A stretch of DNA of 64,000 bases, taken from assembly GCF_028476545.1 (NCBI RefSeq), contig NW_026731655.1:248001-312000 (forward strand), written 5' to 3'. Under the pieces are notes generated by a model that did not search any database, was not told the DNA's origin, and saw only the letters and a program-made list of their open reading frames with translations. Position numbers and translations under genes: made by a program. Shown here piece by piece: positions 1 to 9,235 of this stretch (the first letter of the stretch is position 1; each line of letters opens with the position of its first letter). The stretch comes from Physella acuta. Lineage: Eukaryota; Mollusca; Gastropoda; Physidae.

Positions 1-194
1 TGTCCACTCTTGATATATTTGGGATTTCTGAATAATTAATTTGCTCTAAAATATATAGAAAAGCATTAGAAAATTGGCCGGCATAATTTTTTAAATTGTG
101 AAGTTAACTCTCGTCAAATATTGATTTTTTAAATTATTCTATTTAGAAATTTTGGATCCCTTGAAATCAAGGGACAAGAACGAAGTGATTGAAT
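1..194 (+). repeat. Truncated array unit ending in stem-loop H2
   Basis: The window opens inside the last part of the H1-H2 module described at 41526. The phrase TTTGCTCTAAAATATATAGA and the downstream TTTGGATCCCTTG are both present. H2 is at 157-174 (arms TCCCTTG and CAAGGGA, loop AAAT). H1 would lie to the left of the window. Confidence 0.8.
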
Positions 195-202
195 ATTTAG
201 GA

Positions 203-410
203 CAGGGGTCGGCAACTTTTCGAAGCGGAAGAGCCAAAAGTTACAATTTTCAAAATTTCCCTGGTTTTAAAGAGCCACTAACATTTTTTTTAACTCAAGT
301 ATTTTATATTTTGATTAAGATTGTTAGTATTTGTGCATGGAGCTGGAGAGCCGCATCTTGACATCAAAAGAGCCGCATGCGGCTCGAGAGCCGCAGGTTG
401 CCGACCCCTG
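203..410. mobile_element. Non-autonomous hAT element, 208 bp, family hAT-A
   Basis: The ends are CAGGGGTCGGCAAC and the inverse GTTGCCGACCCCTG. The flanks carry a perfect 8-bp target duplication ATTTAGGA (195-202 and 411-418), the hallmark of hAT transposition. The interior is only the paired AGAGCCAAAAGTTACAATTT and AGAGCCGCATGCGGCTC blocks, with no coding capacity. The family recurs at least eight times in the window. Longer copies keep transposase traces of the GTF2IRD2/ZBED-like hAT lineage. Confidence 0.95.
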
Positions 411-434
411 ATTTAGGAGAAAGTAAAGCTTTAG

Positions 435-720
435 CAGGGGTCGGCAACCTGTTTGAGACGGAGGAGCCAAGTCACAATATACAAAATGTCCTACATTTTA
501 TATAGACACCGACATTTGTATGCAGTTTGGTAGTGGAAAACATGGAACCATGGCCACAGGGTTGGACACAGTTGTGGGGCTGGTCCTAATGCCCATTCTT
601 TCAGGCATCCTCCAGGGCCGCACCCCCCCCCCCTCCCCCACCCCCTGGAGAAAGAGAAAGTCTACCACCCATCCAACCTCCGAACAAAATGGAACTTATA
701 TAGAAAGCTAAGCATACTGC
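435..720 (+). mobile_element. Rearranged hAT-A fragment with C-tract segment
   Basis: A left hAT-A end (CAGGGGTCGGCAACC) starts at 435, but no matching right end or target duplication is found. After about 90 bases the sequence changes to a block, also seen at about 25.4 and 46.1 kb, containing ATGGAACCATGGCCAC, and then to a polypyrimidine run near 620. The short + frame over 520-711 is a by-product of this composition. Confidence 0.6.
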
Positions 721-1125
721 CTAGATTCGCTTAGGTTTTCAAAAACATTTGAGAATTTCAATGCTTAATTAATTAGTGATTTGCTAATTTGTAGAGTGCT
801 TACGTTTATACAGTAATGCTAATATTAGACACATTTTAGAGCAATTGTTATTGTTGTTGTTTGTTGTTTATAGTTCGTTTTCAGAGAAATTAAAAGGATG
901 TTCGCTATATATAAATCAAAAGGTAATTACAACTACAGAGGTTTCCTGAACAGTATAACTCATAATTTATATTACATTGACTTTTAAAATAACTTCTACA
1001 GTTTAATTAGCATAAATACTTTAATTTACAATTTAATTTTTTACTGAAACGAATGCTATACGTCGCCATTTTCTGTATATGTTTAAAATAGTATAAAATA
1101 GTTTGAAAAATCATTATTTAAAAAA
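721..1125. other. AT-rich spacer, no gene seen
   Basis: This is AT-rich single-copy-looking sequence with short TTG runs near 848 and no long open frame, hairpin or recognised repeat. Confidence 0.5.
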
Positions 1126-1614
1126 AAAAAACGGAAGTGATCTCCCCAAAACTTTCTCGAATATTCTTACATGAAACAACAGGGGATGGCGACTCGTGAT
1201 ATATACATGATTTTTAATCCATTTTAAATACTTAAACTTTTTAAAATAGAATAAAATCTCGTAAAAAAGGAATTGCACCCCAAGTGAACGTCAAATAAAA
1301 TGTGCATAATAATTCGGAATATTATTAGTACTTTATAAATTCACATGCGTTTTTTGAGAAATCGGAAATAGCGAAAATTACTACTTTCGGTCAACAGAAA
1401 TTACTCAAAATTTGACAGATGGCAGAAAATTAGATCTCTTACTTACATGTAAAATGTCATTTATCTATCTGAAATAGTTTCAGTTATATGATTTTGAAAA
1501 ATTCAAAGTGCCACTTCTGGTTATCGGAAAACGCTCAAAAGTTGATACGGATCTACGATTTTGATAAAATACTTATATATGAAATTTCATCAACCTAGAT
1601 GTAACAGTACTCTA
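1126..1614. repeat. TCTCGTATA family, partial copy
   Basis: It shares CGGAAGTGATCTCCCCAAAA and CTTTCTCGAATATTCTTA with the longer copy at 5085-6462. Its right end (CATCAACCTAGATGTAACAG) runs straight into a microsatellite. No protein frame is evident. I treat it as a dispersed non-coding element of unknown class. Confidence 0.6.
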
Positions 1615-1646
1615 GTACACACACACACACACACACACGCAGACGG

Positions 1647-1734
<88 letters not shown>

Positions 1735-1737
1735 ATG
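1615..1737. repeat. Compound microsatellite (AC)n-(AT)n-(GT)n
   Basis: AC dinucleotides run from about 1617, pass through GCAGACGG into more AC, then about 25 AT units from about 1663, then GT units to about 1733. Apparent His-Thr or Tyr-Ile frames on both strands are artefacts. The adjoining GTATGTATA supplied the TATA target of the Ginger element. Confidence 0.95.
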
Positions 1738-2132
1738 TATATGTTACGGTCAAAGCCCGAAGTGCGGCCAAAGCGCGTATTGGCCGGCCAATCCGCGCAT
1801 TGGCCGGCTCTCTTGGCAAAAGCCCGAAAAACTTAGCACTAAGATCGTATTTCGTACATCGGCCGGCCAATGCGCGCACTGGCCGGGATGTCCTGGTCAA
1901 TGTTCTATCTAGACTAAGTTGTGATCGCATTTTCATTATTCTGGGTGCGTTTTCATTGAGAGTAACGTATTGTTTAGCTCTTGTTTGTATAGCATTCTAT
2001 ATGGATCAAAAGGGCCGTCACACCATTAGACAGACATAGCAGATGGCTGTCAAAAGAAAAAAAATGTAAATCCATGTTAGTTTCCATATATGGGCTGTCG
2101 ATAAAATAGTTACTGAGGAAGATCTTGAGAAC

Positions 2133-2858
2133 ATGGAACAAGAAATGGAGGTTGCCATAAATGCAACGACATCCTCAGCTAACACATCTACTGTCGTGGC
2201 GGAACGCCCAGACCAGTTGCGTGACAATAATGTGGCCAACAGATTCTGTATAGTTTGTGAAAAACATTGCAGTGCAGCTCATTCTTGTGGATCCTGTGTC
2301 AACGATGTCCATGCTATGTGTGGAATACCCAATGAAGCAGACGAAGGGTACGGAGGGAACATTACCCGCAGATTGTGTCACAACAAACAAGATATCATGG
2401 AACACAGATCAGCAGCTCATACTGGCTTGCAAACTCAAGGTGCTAAGATGCTTAAAACATCAAATACAAAATTTAAAGATAGTGAAGTGGGTGATAATGT
2501 ACGCATCCGTTTTCCAGATGTTGACAGAGGTCACGGTGATCCCCGAAGCGTGATTGCAGTTGTCATGAGCGTCGAGGGCGGTTTCTACAAATTAGGAACG
2601 AAACATGGTGTTCTAAAACGACTGTATGCTAGAAGTGAGTTTTCAATTCTTCACGAAAAACTGCTCTTATTGTCGTCAGTTGACACTGAGGAAAATTCAC
2701 TACGAACCATCGCATCTTCACAATCATTGACTGTGGGCCAAGGCTACACTCGCTGCAATTGCACAACTAAGTGCACAACAAATCGCTGCAAGTGTAAAAA
2801 TAACAAGCTGCTATATAATTCTAAATGCCATAAAAGTTCAACTTGTTGTAACAAATGA
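2133..2858 (+). CDS. C-terminal portion of a Ginger/KRBA2-like transposon integrase
   Basis: This intact 241-codon frame starts at ATG 2133, in the motif GAACATGGAAC. Three regions can be seen. Residues about 39-82 form a Cys/His-rich zinc-binding segment (FCIVCEKHC, HSCGSC, HAMC, then RLCHN). Residues about 117-171 hold the module GDNVRIRFPDVDRGHGDPRS followed by GFYKLGTKHGVLKRLYARSE; in KRAB-A domain-containing 2-like proteins and Ginger integrases this follows the catalytic core. Residues 207-240 form a Cys-rich tail (RCNCTTKCTTNRCKC...CCNK). A tyrosine (228) stands where I recall a cysteine in relatives (LLYNSKCH). The DDE core is absent, so the protein cannot be a transposase alone. It could be a DNA- or chromatin-binding accessory or repressor, or a last exon of a longer gene. 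Family assignment is from memory of these motifs. Confidence 0.8.
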   Translation: MEQEMEVAINATTSSANTSTVVAERPDQLRDNNVANRFCIVCEKHCSAAHSCGSCVNDVHAMCGIPNEADEGYGGNITRRLCHNKQDIMEHRSAAHTGLQTQGAKMLKTSNTKFKDSEVGDNVRIRFPDVDRGHGDPRSVIAVVMSVEGGFYKLGTKHGVLKRLYARSEFSILHEKLLLLSSVDTEENSLRTIASSQSLTVGQGYTRCNCTTKCTTNRCKCKNNKLLYNSKCHKSSTCCNK

Positions 2859-2886
2859 TGATATTCATAGATTGAGACTATAGTAC

Positions 2887-2979
2887 AATAAAAAATTTGA
2901 ATGTTTCTGTCATTTACTTTAATTAATAATCAATAAAGACTTAATTTCATGATCCTTACGGCATAAAAAAAAAAAAAAA
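2887..2979 (+). promoter_or_regulatory. Poly(A) signals and genomic A15 tract behind the Ginger ORF
   Basis: AATAAA occurs at 2887-2892 and 2932-2937. A run of 15 A follows at 2965-2979, about 27 bases after the second signal. That is the spacing expected at the 3' end of a processed mRNA. Either the run is chance or part of the element was once captured from cDNA. I found no target duplication around the ORF to support retroposition. Confidence 0.55.
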
Positions 2980-3294
2980 CAAAATCTGTTCATGATCTTC
3001 TAATTCGAACATTGGCCGGTCGTCCCTAACCAGATGATCTTCTAATTAAGACTTTGGCCGGTCCACAATGGCCAGTCCTCGGACTGGCCGGCCAAAGGCC
3101 GAAACTAAGAGCTATTTCAGACTGGCCGGTCCACCATGGCCAGTCTGCGGATTGGCCGGCCAAAGGCCGAAATCAAGCAAAGCTTCGGACTTTGACCGAC
3201 CTATGGGACGCGATATTGGCCAATGCGCGTATTGGCCGGCCAATCCTAACATTGGCAGACTTCGGGCTTTGACCGTAACATATATACAGAGGGA

Positions 3295-3600
3295 AAGCAA
3301 CTGATAACCTAAGTTTTCTTAAGAGAAACAAAAATAATAATACAATGCAAACGAAATTATTGTTTAATTTGTTATATTCAACATAAGTATTAATATGTTA
3401 TTAGGAAATATTCTGTCCATTCTTGATAAGTTTTAAATTTCTGAGTAATTAATTTGCTCTAAAATGTGAAGAAAAGCATTACATAAATGACCAGCTCAAT
3501 TTTTAAAGATGTGAAATAGCGTTATATAAACTAGGTTATCAAATGTTCAAATAACTCAAATTTTGGATCCCTTGAAAAAAAGACAAGATATTTTCGTTTA
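3295..3600 (+). repeat. Decayed H1-H2 module
   Basis: It carries the module phrases AATATTCTGTCCATTCTTGA and TAATTTGCTCTAAAATGTG. It ends in a worn H2 (TTTTGGATCCCTTG followed by AAAAAAAGACAAG). The H1 half is missing. Confidence 0.7.
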
Positions 3601-4130
3601 TTTTCATTTTAAAGAGCTGTGTAACGGGTACCCTCCCCCCCCCCCCCGGAAGAACGTGTACCACCCCCCCCCCCCCCTCACCTGGACGAAATAGAATGTA
3701 TATAAAAAATATATACTTTTACCAATGTCCGCCCTCCCCCACCCCCTGAGAAAAAAAAGTCTGGAAGAAACACTGTACTTGCCCTACACAGCGCATATAA
3801 AAAAGCCAGTAAAAATAAAATACAATTGATTAAGGTTTTCCTCCCCTTTGCGTATCACGTTAGGTGTCCACGTGTTAGCTAAGCCAATGATTTGATTGGT
3901 CGCTATGTCACATGAACAGCGATATGCGTGCTGACATAACTTACCAAAAGTGTGGGGGGGGGGGGGGGGGGGTGGGGGGGGGGGGGTGGATAAGAATGTG
4001 GTTAACTGGTGGGGGTCGCAGGCGAAGCAAGATGTTGGCATAACACTTTTACCGTCACAAATAATTAAGTCAAACAAAATATATTAAAAAAAAATTGCTT
4101 ATCGTAAATTTTGTCGCCCTCAGATCGAGC
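3601..4130. repeat. C/G-tract block with conserved CCAATGATTTGATTGGTCG segment
   Basis: Long C runs lie at about 3636-3678 and long G runs at about 3954-3986. The non-tract part (GTTTTCCTCCCCTTTGCGTA, CATGAACAGCGATATGCGTG) is repeated nearly unchanged at 54.73-54.98 kb, and related blocks occur at about 12.0, 21.1 and 51.0 kb. CCAAT-TTGATTGG is an inverted CCAAT pair. The minus-strand frame over 3784-4077 is mostly G-tract translation and is not a gene. Confidence 0.7.
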
Positions 4131-4450
4131 AAAGATTGCAAAACATTTAAGTGAAACATATCAGCAAATAACAACAGTATAAAAGAAACTCGTAGATTTA
4201 TGTTGAAATACTCATGGAACTGGACGCTCTCTCAGAATTTTGTGAGCCAGCCACTGATTTAAACGTTTTAAAATCTACTGATGAAAACTCCTACATCATT
4301 ATCGTGAAACCCAAGCTTTCAGTGGCAGAGTCGCAACTTTTTTCTACATTGTTATCGACACACAAAAAGACATTTAATAACTGCCAGACACATCCAGGAC
4401 ATGTGTAAAATTCTCCATTTTAGATTTCATGGAGACATAAAATTAGCTGA
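4131..4450 (+). pseudogene. Block G of the array, reading-frame trace
   Basis: The + frame from ATG 4214 (64 codons, to 4408) reads MELDALSEFCEPATDLNVLK and then VKPKLSVAESQLF. Cognate wording is visible at 51.31 kb (SELCEPVTDLNVLKS) and 55.10 kb (DALSEFCEPVTD), and more worn at 12.4, 21.5, 23.65, 41.27 and 49.09 kb. Recurrence of the same reading phase argues for an old coding block. No domain is recognised. Confidence 0.45.
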
Positions 4451-5084
4451 AGGAAAATGTATTGCTACAGACCCCTGGACGGAATAGAGACAAGACATTG
4501 GGTTCTTTACGATTTTGGACGGCATCAAAACTAAAGTGGCAATTTTCGGTCAAACAGGAAAACAAAAAGTAAAATGCAAACAAACTAGAAAAAAACATCA
4601 CCAGACAAAAATCAGCAATCCGCGGCGTCATCTATTACGTATAATGTAAAGGCTTGGGAATAATAGTATATGTCAGAAAGAAATATTATTGTAAATAAGT
4701 GTCAGTCCTCACAAGCTGAAGAAGAAAATAGTAATAAAAATGCAAACTAGGTCATAAGTTAACTGACGCTAAGAATTACTTGTCTGAAGCAAAAAGAAAA
4801 TTCAAAACATAAAACAGTAGTGATCTCAACTACATATAAACAAAAAAAATGACAACAAACAAAGAAATAACATCATCAGACAAAACTCAGCAATTAAGTA
4901 TAATATATATGTTTGGGAATGAATGTATATGTCTATGTCAGAAAGAAAGAAATATTATTGTAAATAAATGAAGTCCTCACAAGCCTTACATGAAAACAGT
5001 AATACAAAAGCTAATAACGCGATAAGCTAACTGATGCTAAAAGTTACGAGGCGAAAATAAAAATGAAAATATAAAGCGGAAGTG
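4451..5084 (+). repeat. Array segment, two tandem sub-copies, matching 55.36-55.66 kb
   Basis: The segment from CTGGACGGAATAGAGACAAG to ACTTGTCTGAAGCAAA is nearly identical to 55.36-55.67 kb. A second diverged sub-copy follows at about 4830-5060 (CATCATCAGACAAAACTCAG, TATTATTGTAAATAAATG). Position about 4783-4792 corresponds to the empty site of the LINE inserted at 55.67 kb. Confidence 0.75.
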
Positions 5085-6462
5085 ATCTCCACTAAACTTT
5101 ATTTATATTGGTATATGACAGCTAGCAGTATACCCTGGTTTATGTTAATAAATAAGCCGGGAGTGATCTCCCCAAAACTTTCTCGAATATTCTTATATAA
5201 AATAACAGGGGATGGGAACTCGGGCTATAGACATGATTTTTAATCCATTTTAAATACTTACAGTTTTAAAAATAGAATAAAATCTCGTAGACAAAAGAAT
5301 TGCACACCAAGTGAACGCCAAATAAACAAGTTATTAAAAAGTCTAGTGACAATTTAAGCGCAATTTCCTTATGTTATCCATAACAATTTTAAATCACGTG
5401 GAAAAAAAAGGCGTAGCTCGCCTCTCTCTCTCTGTCTTGCCGCACGCAATGACGCGAGCGCGAACTGTCCCACGTCGCGATAGGCTAGCCTCCGTATCAG
5501 TCGAAAAAAAAATCCTTTCGAACCTCCGCTCATTCGCTATGGTAAAATCCTTTCGAACCTCAGCTTTGCGCTAAAAACCTACACGACGCTCAGTTTAAAT
5601 GTTCTTAATTAATTTTTTGTGACCGAACGAAAGGATATTTTTGAAAACTTTCATCGGCAATATTGCTCTAAATTATGGCAGAAATCGATTGGTAAATGTT
5701 TCAAGTCGCTAAGTGGTCTGGTTGCCGAGATATAGAGCAAAAACTGCATTTGTTCGAGTTTTTTTGGCTTTTCCGGGAAATCCAGATAGGAATTCCGGGA
5801 ATTTTTTTGGCCCACAATCATCATTGGAACTTGCTTAACATTTTTGCTTTTGGAACTAGTCCTCGATATTGCTTCGTTGAGGAGGAGATACCACTTAAAC
5901 CTGCGGACACATCCATCCATCCAATCGCAATTGTCCGTATGGAAATTGCGCCAAAAAGTGCATAATAGTGCGCAATATTATTAGTACTTTAAAAATTTAC
6001 ATTGGTTTTTTGAGAAATCGGAAGTAGCGTAAATTACTACTTCCGGTCAACGGAAATTACTCAAAATTTAACAGAAGGTAGAGAATAAGATATTTTACTT
6101 ACGTATGAAATTTAATTTATCTATCTGAAATAGTACTCAAGTTATAAGCTTTTGAAAAATTCAAAGTAGGAAAAGTACCACTTCCGGTTATCGGAAATCG
6201 CTCACAAGTTGGTACGGATCTACGATTTTGATAAAATACTTATATATGAAATTTCATCAACCTAGCTGTAACGGTACTCAAGTAATCGTGTTTACACACG
6301 GACACACACACAGACAGACACACTGACATACGGACAACATTGCAAAATTATGTTTTTCCGTATCAATGAGGTGTAAAACGTCGAGATTTGTAAAAATCTC
6401 GATTTTTTTTTGCACGATTACAATACTTTTTCTATACTTCGTATATACGAGAAAGTAAAAAA
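5085..6462. repeat. TCTCGTATA family, long copy
   Basis: It starts in GGAAGTGATCTCCACTAAAC and ends at CTTCGTATATACGAGAAAG (about 6438-6457). Inside are CTTCCGGTTATCGGAAATCG and GTACGGATCTACGATTTTGA, seen also at 1.4-1.6 kb. The tail TACACCTCAT...TCGAGATTT is the inverse of the element found at 11.24, 42.1 and 48.0 kb. Near 6290-6345 is a short ACACAGACAGACAC run. No long coding frame is convincing; frames at 5371-5574 and 5696-5965 show no recognisable domain. Confidence 0.65.
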
Positions 6463-6477
6463 GGTTTGATGAAATGT

Positions 6478-6628
6478 CTTTGTCACAATCAAAATCACAA
6501 TCACAATCACAATCACAATCACAATCACAATCACAATTACAATAACAATAACAATAACAATAACAATAACAATAACAATAACAATAACAATAACAATAAC
6601 AATTACAATTACAATTACAATTACAAAT
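6478..6628. repeat. Hexanucleotide array (CACAAT)n, (AACAAT)n, (TTACAA)n
   Basis: Three successive blocks of related 6-bp units follow one another: AATCAC, AATAAC, then AATTAC. This ordered turnover suggests point change plus slippage. Asn-rich + and Cys/Tyr-rich - frames here are artefacts. A shorter cognate lies at 7622-7675 next to the same array segment. Confidence 0.95.
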
Positions 6629-6639
6629 TAAGACGACAA

Positions 6640-7126
6640 CGAATACGACCAAGAATGTAAAAGTAAACAATCATATAAACAAACTCGATAGTTATAAATA
6701 TAAAATGCTTAATACAACACTGTATAATAAATAATATATAACATATTGAATTGTTAAAAATTGCATCGATGTACATAGAATATTTATTTGTGTTAGTTGT
6801 CTCCCATTTAAAATTCATTGAAAATAGGTGAAGCAACAATAATTTTTTGTTTGCAGCAGAAAAAAAAAATTAGTATACAGTGCAATCGAAAACGATAGTT
6901 TAAATCTTATACTAAACACAAGTGCTCATATGATTTATTGAAGGAAAAAGTCCATTTTTTATATTTCTTTTTTTCATTTTCAAAAATTAATTTGCTTTAA
7001 AACGTTTAGGATAGCTTTAGCTAAATTACCTGCTACTTGTTTTTTAAGGAATGAAACCACCCTTTACTAGTCGAGGATAGATTGAATTCACAAATTTTAA
7101 ATTTTGGATCCCTTGAAATCAAGGAA
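6640..7126 (+). repeat. Array start module plus H1-H2 module
   Basis: The start block (AAACAAACTCGATAGTTATA) leads to H1 at about 6796 (GTTGTCTCCC paired with GGTGAAGCAAC) and H2 at 7109-7126 (right arm CAAGGAA). No coding sequence is seen. Confidence 0.8.
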
Positions 7127-7139
7127 CAAAGAGACAAGA

Positions 7140-7350
7140 ATTGTTAAGAGACCTTAATCGTGTCCCTAGATTTTTAGGGATCCACCATTTTGATTTTTTG
7201 GAAAAACAGATGTACGTGATAAAGCTGTAGTTTCTCTTCTTAAAAATGTCAGCAGGTCATTAAACTAATGCTTTTTTTTTAAATTTTAGAGCAAATTGAT
7301 TATTCAGAAATCCAAAATGATCAAGAATGGACAGATAATTGCCTTAGAAC
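7140..7350 (-). repeat. Inverted partial copy of the H1-H2 module
   Basis: GTGTCCCTAGATTTTTAGGG and AGCAAATTGATTATTCAGAA are the reverse complement of the module end. With the + copy at about 6960-7126 it forms an imperfect palindrome. It is the only minus-oriented array module I could find. Confidence 0.7.
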
Positions 7351-7359
7351 TTAGACAAG

Positions 7360-7508
7360 GAAAGCTTTAGCTAAATTTAGCTTTAGCTCAATTTAGCTTT
7401 AGCTAAATGACCTGCTAATTTTTTTTAGGGAATGAAACCACCACTTGACTATTCTATTATACCATTGTTGAAAAATTTCAAATTTTGGATCCCTTGAAAT
7501 CAAGGGAC
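7360..7508 (+). repeat. Partial module with H2 and TTTAGC repeats
   Basis: Short repeats of TTTAGCTCAA/TTTAGCTAAA precede a complete H2 at 7490-7507. Confidence 0.7.
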
Positions 7509-7531
7509 AAATTGACAGGACGGACCAAGAG

Positions 7532-8111
7532 CAAGGGTCGGCAAACTACGGCTATATAACAGCTAGCAGAATACCCGGGTTTCTGTAAATAAAAAAAATG
7601 TTTGATGAAATGTCTTTATCATAATCAAAATCACAATCACAATCACAATTACAATTACAATTACAATTAAAAACATGAAGACGACAACGCAGACGAACAC
7701 GAATATGCTTAATAAAACTGTGTAATAAATGATATATAATAAATTGAATTCTTAAAAATTGTATCGATTTATATAGAATATTTCATTGTTTTAGTGGATT
7801 CCCATTTTAAAATTCATTGTAAACAGGGAAAGCTATTGTTTTCCCTACAGAACAAAGACTATTATACAGTGCAATCGTAAATGATAGTTTAAATTCTTAA
7901 ATTAAACACAAGCAGTACTAGGATTCAATGAAGGATAAAGTCCATTCTTGATATTTTTTTGAACTTTGAAAAATTAATTTGCTTTAAAACATGCAGGAAA
8001 ACTTTAGCTCAATGACCTGCTGAATTTTTTAGCATTGAAACCACCGCTAAACTACGTATTGGTTTTCTTATAGCAAAAAAGTTAAATTTTGGATCCTTTG
8101 AAATCAAGGGA
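7532..8111 (+). repeat. hAT-A stub, hexanucleotide run, decayed module
   Basis: A 20-base hAT-A-like end (CAAGGGTCGGCAAAC) at 7532 is followed by a pseudo-copy of the 6.5 kb hexamer array at 7622-7675. A worn start module and H2 at 8094-8111 then follow. The sequence order repeats 6.47-7.13 kb, so this is a second array unit. Confidence 0.65.
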
Positions 8112-8135
8112 CAAATTGGCAGGACAAACATAGAG

Positions 8136-8640
8136 CAGAGGTCGGCAAACTATAGCTCGCGATCCGCATGCTGCTCATTTTATGTCGAGATGAGGCTCTT
8201 TAGTTCCACACACAAATCTTAATACTTATTTTATTTTATTTTCAAAACTCATAGAAATATTGTTCTGCAACACTCGGTAATGAACGATTAAATAATGAAC
8301 ATAAACAATAAACATTCGCTATTCTATTAGAATATTTAGTTAAGCACTATTTACTATCTATATGTACTTCCTATTAACTTGTCTATCCCAAATAGAAAAA
8401 TTCAACTTCATGGTGAATATCACACAGAAACTAAAAGAATTAAATGTAAAACTGCATGGAAAGGAAAACCCAGTCTTGCTTGAAGAAGATGATTGTTTCG
8501 AAAAAAAATTACTTCATTTTGTTGAAGACACGGAGAGCGGTAAATTTTTTTTTTTCGAAAAACCTGAAAAAATATCATGATAAAACCAACGTAACTATTA
8601 ACATGAATCACTTCCGCATTACTAAAGCAAAATATTATCA
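8136..8640 (+). mobile_element. hAT-A long derivative, left end only
   Basis: The left end CAGAGGTCGGCAAAC is followed by the long-derivative interior (AACACTCGGTAATGAACGAT) also found at 24.25-25.18 and 31.87-32.70 kb. The right end is missing; the sequence passes into a TTCGGGCAA minisatellite. Confidence 0.75.
8380..8580 (+). pseudogene. hAT transposase fragment, GTF2IRD2/ZBED-like
   Basis: In the + frame the remnant reads FNFMVNITQKLKELNVKLHG, then LLHFVEDTESGK. This matches the conserved DIT-x-LN-x-LN-x-LQGK stretch and the following helix in hAT transposases related to GTF2IRD2, EPM2AIP1 and ZBED proteins. It is a short fragment with no start and no catalytic residues. It identifies the parent of the 200-bp hAT-A elements in this window. 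Confidence 0.7.
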
Positions 8641-8641
8641 T

Positions 8642-8796
8642 TTTTCGGGCAATCGTCCTTTGGGCAAGTGGCTTTCGGGCATTTGTCGCGTTCGGGCAAG
8701 TGTTCATTCGGGCATTTGTCGCATTCGGGCAAATGTCCATTCGGGAAATCGGCCTTCGGGCAAACAGCATTCGGGCAATGATCTTTTGGGAACTTG
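8642..8796. repeat. TTCGGGCAA minisatellite, about ten units
   Basis: Units of about 15-17 bp share the core TTCGGGCA followed by ATTTGTC or AAGTGTC variants. Units are imperfect and differ in both halves. Confidence 0.85.
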
Positions 8797-8869
8797 TCGT
8801 AGACCCTTTTTTTTAACCATTTTGTTTGAAATCGGTAAAAAAATAAAAATAAACAGAAAATCCAAGCCG

Positions 8870-9180
8870 AATTATTGACGGCTATTAGGCAGACAATTTA
8901 GTTTTAAACGATTTGAAACTAAGAGGAGGTAATACCAAGTTATGTTTGATCTTTTCATTGTCGTCTGTTAACTGTCGTCACGGACGGCTGCTTTCATGGG
9001 GGCGAGTGGGGGAGGGGGGTGGAAATAGAGGGTGAAGATAATTGACCTCCACGAACTACTGATAGTGTTTTAAAGCAAAATATTTTTAGTCGCAGCATTG
9101 GTAGTGTCGATCTCACGAATTATGATTTACCGAATAGTAGAAAATTAAACATCAAAATATCAGCGTACTAGCCGTCCCGG
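8870..9180 (+). mobile_element. Helitron-like non-autonomous element, partial
   Basis: It shares GACGGCTATTAGG, CAATTTAGTTTTAAACGATT and GCAGCATTGGTAGTGTCGA with elements at 52.01-53.02 kb, whose 3' end carries a perfect hairpin before the terminus. The 5' terminus is absent here, and the 3' end is altered (GCGTACTAGCCGTCCCGGCC). A G-rich stretch lies at about 8997-9022. Helitron-like status is inferred from the terminal hairpin of the better copies. Confidence 0.45.
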
Positions 9181-9235
9181 CCAGGCCCTGCTCTGGCTTC
9201 TGTGAAAAACCTTTCTGTTAAAGACCATTACCTGT

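Larger units (their letters stand above)
1742..3280 (+). mobile_element. Ginger-like DNA transposon, 1539 bp, terminally complete
   Basis: The ends are perfect 22-bp inverted repeats (1742-1763 and 3259-3280) beginning TGTTACGGTCAAAGCCCGAA. They are flanked by a 4-bp duplication TATA (1738-1741 and 3281-3284), as expected for Ginger-type cut-and-paste elements. Subterminal zones (about 1765-1890 and 3010-3245) carry many TGGCCGGCCA palindromes, probably binding sites of the transposase. The single 241-codon ORF holds only the C-terminal part of a Ginger-type integrase; no zinc HHCC or DDE catalytic core is encoded. It would therefore need a helper copy to move. Perfect ends and an open frame suggest recent activity. 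Confidence 0.88.

Noticed and set aside
1561-1936. Several frames of 65-113 codons around 1.6-1.9 kb
   Set aside because: They consist of His-Thr, Tyr-Ile and Val-Cys repeats from the dinucleotide microsatellite or run into Ginger subterminal palindromes.
3784-4077. 97-codon minus frame, also similar at 12.0, 21.0 and 54.7 kb
   Set aside because: Recurrence follows from the repeat block, poly-Pro comes from the G-tract, the frame differs in extent between copies and no domain is visible.
6278-6670. 130-codon minus frame and Asn-rich + frame
   Set aside because: They translate the (CACAAT)n/(AACAAT)n array and have no other content.
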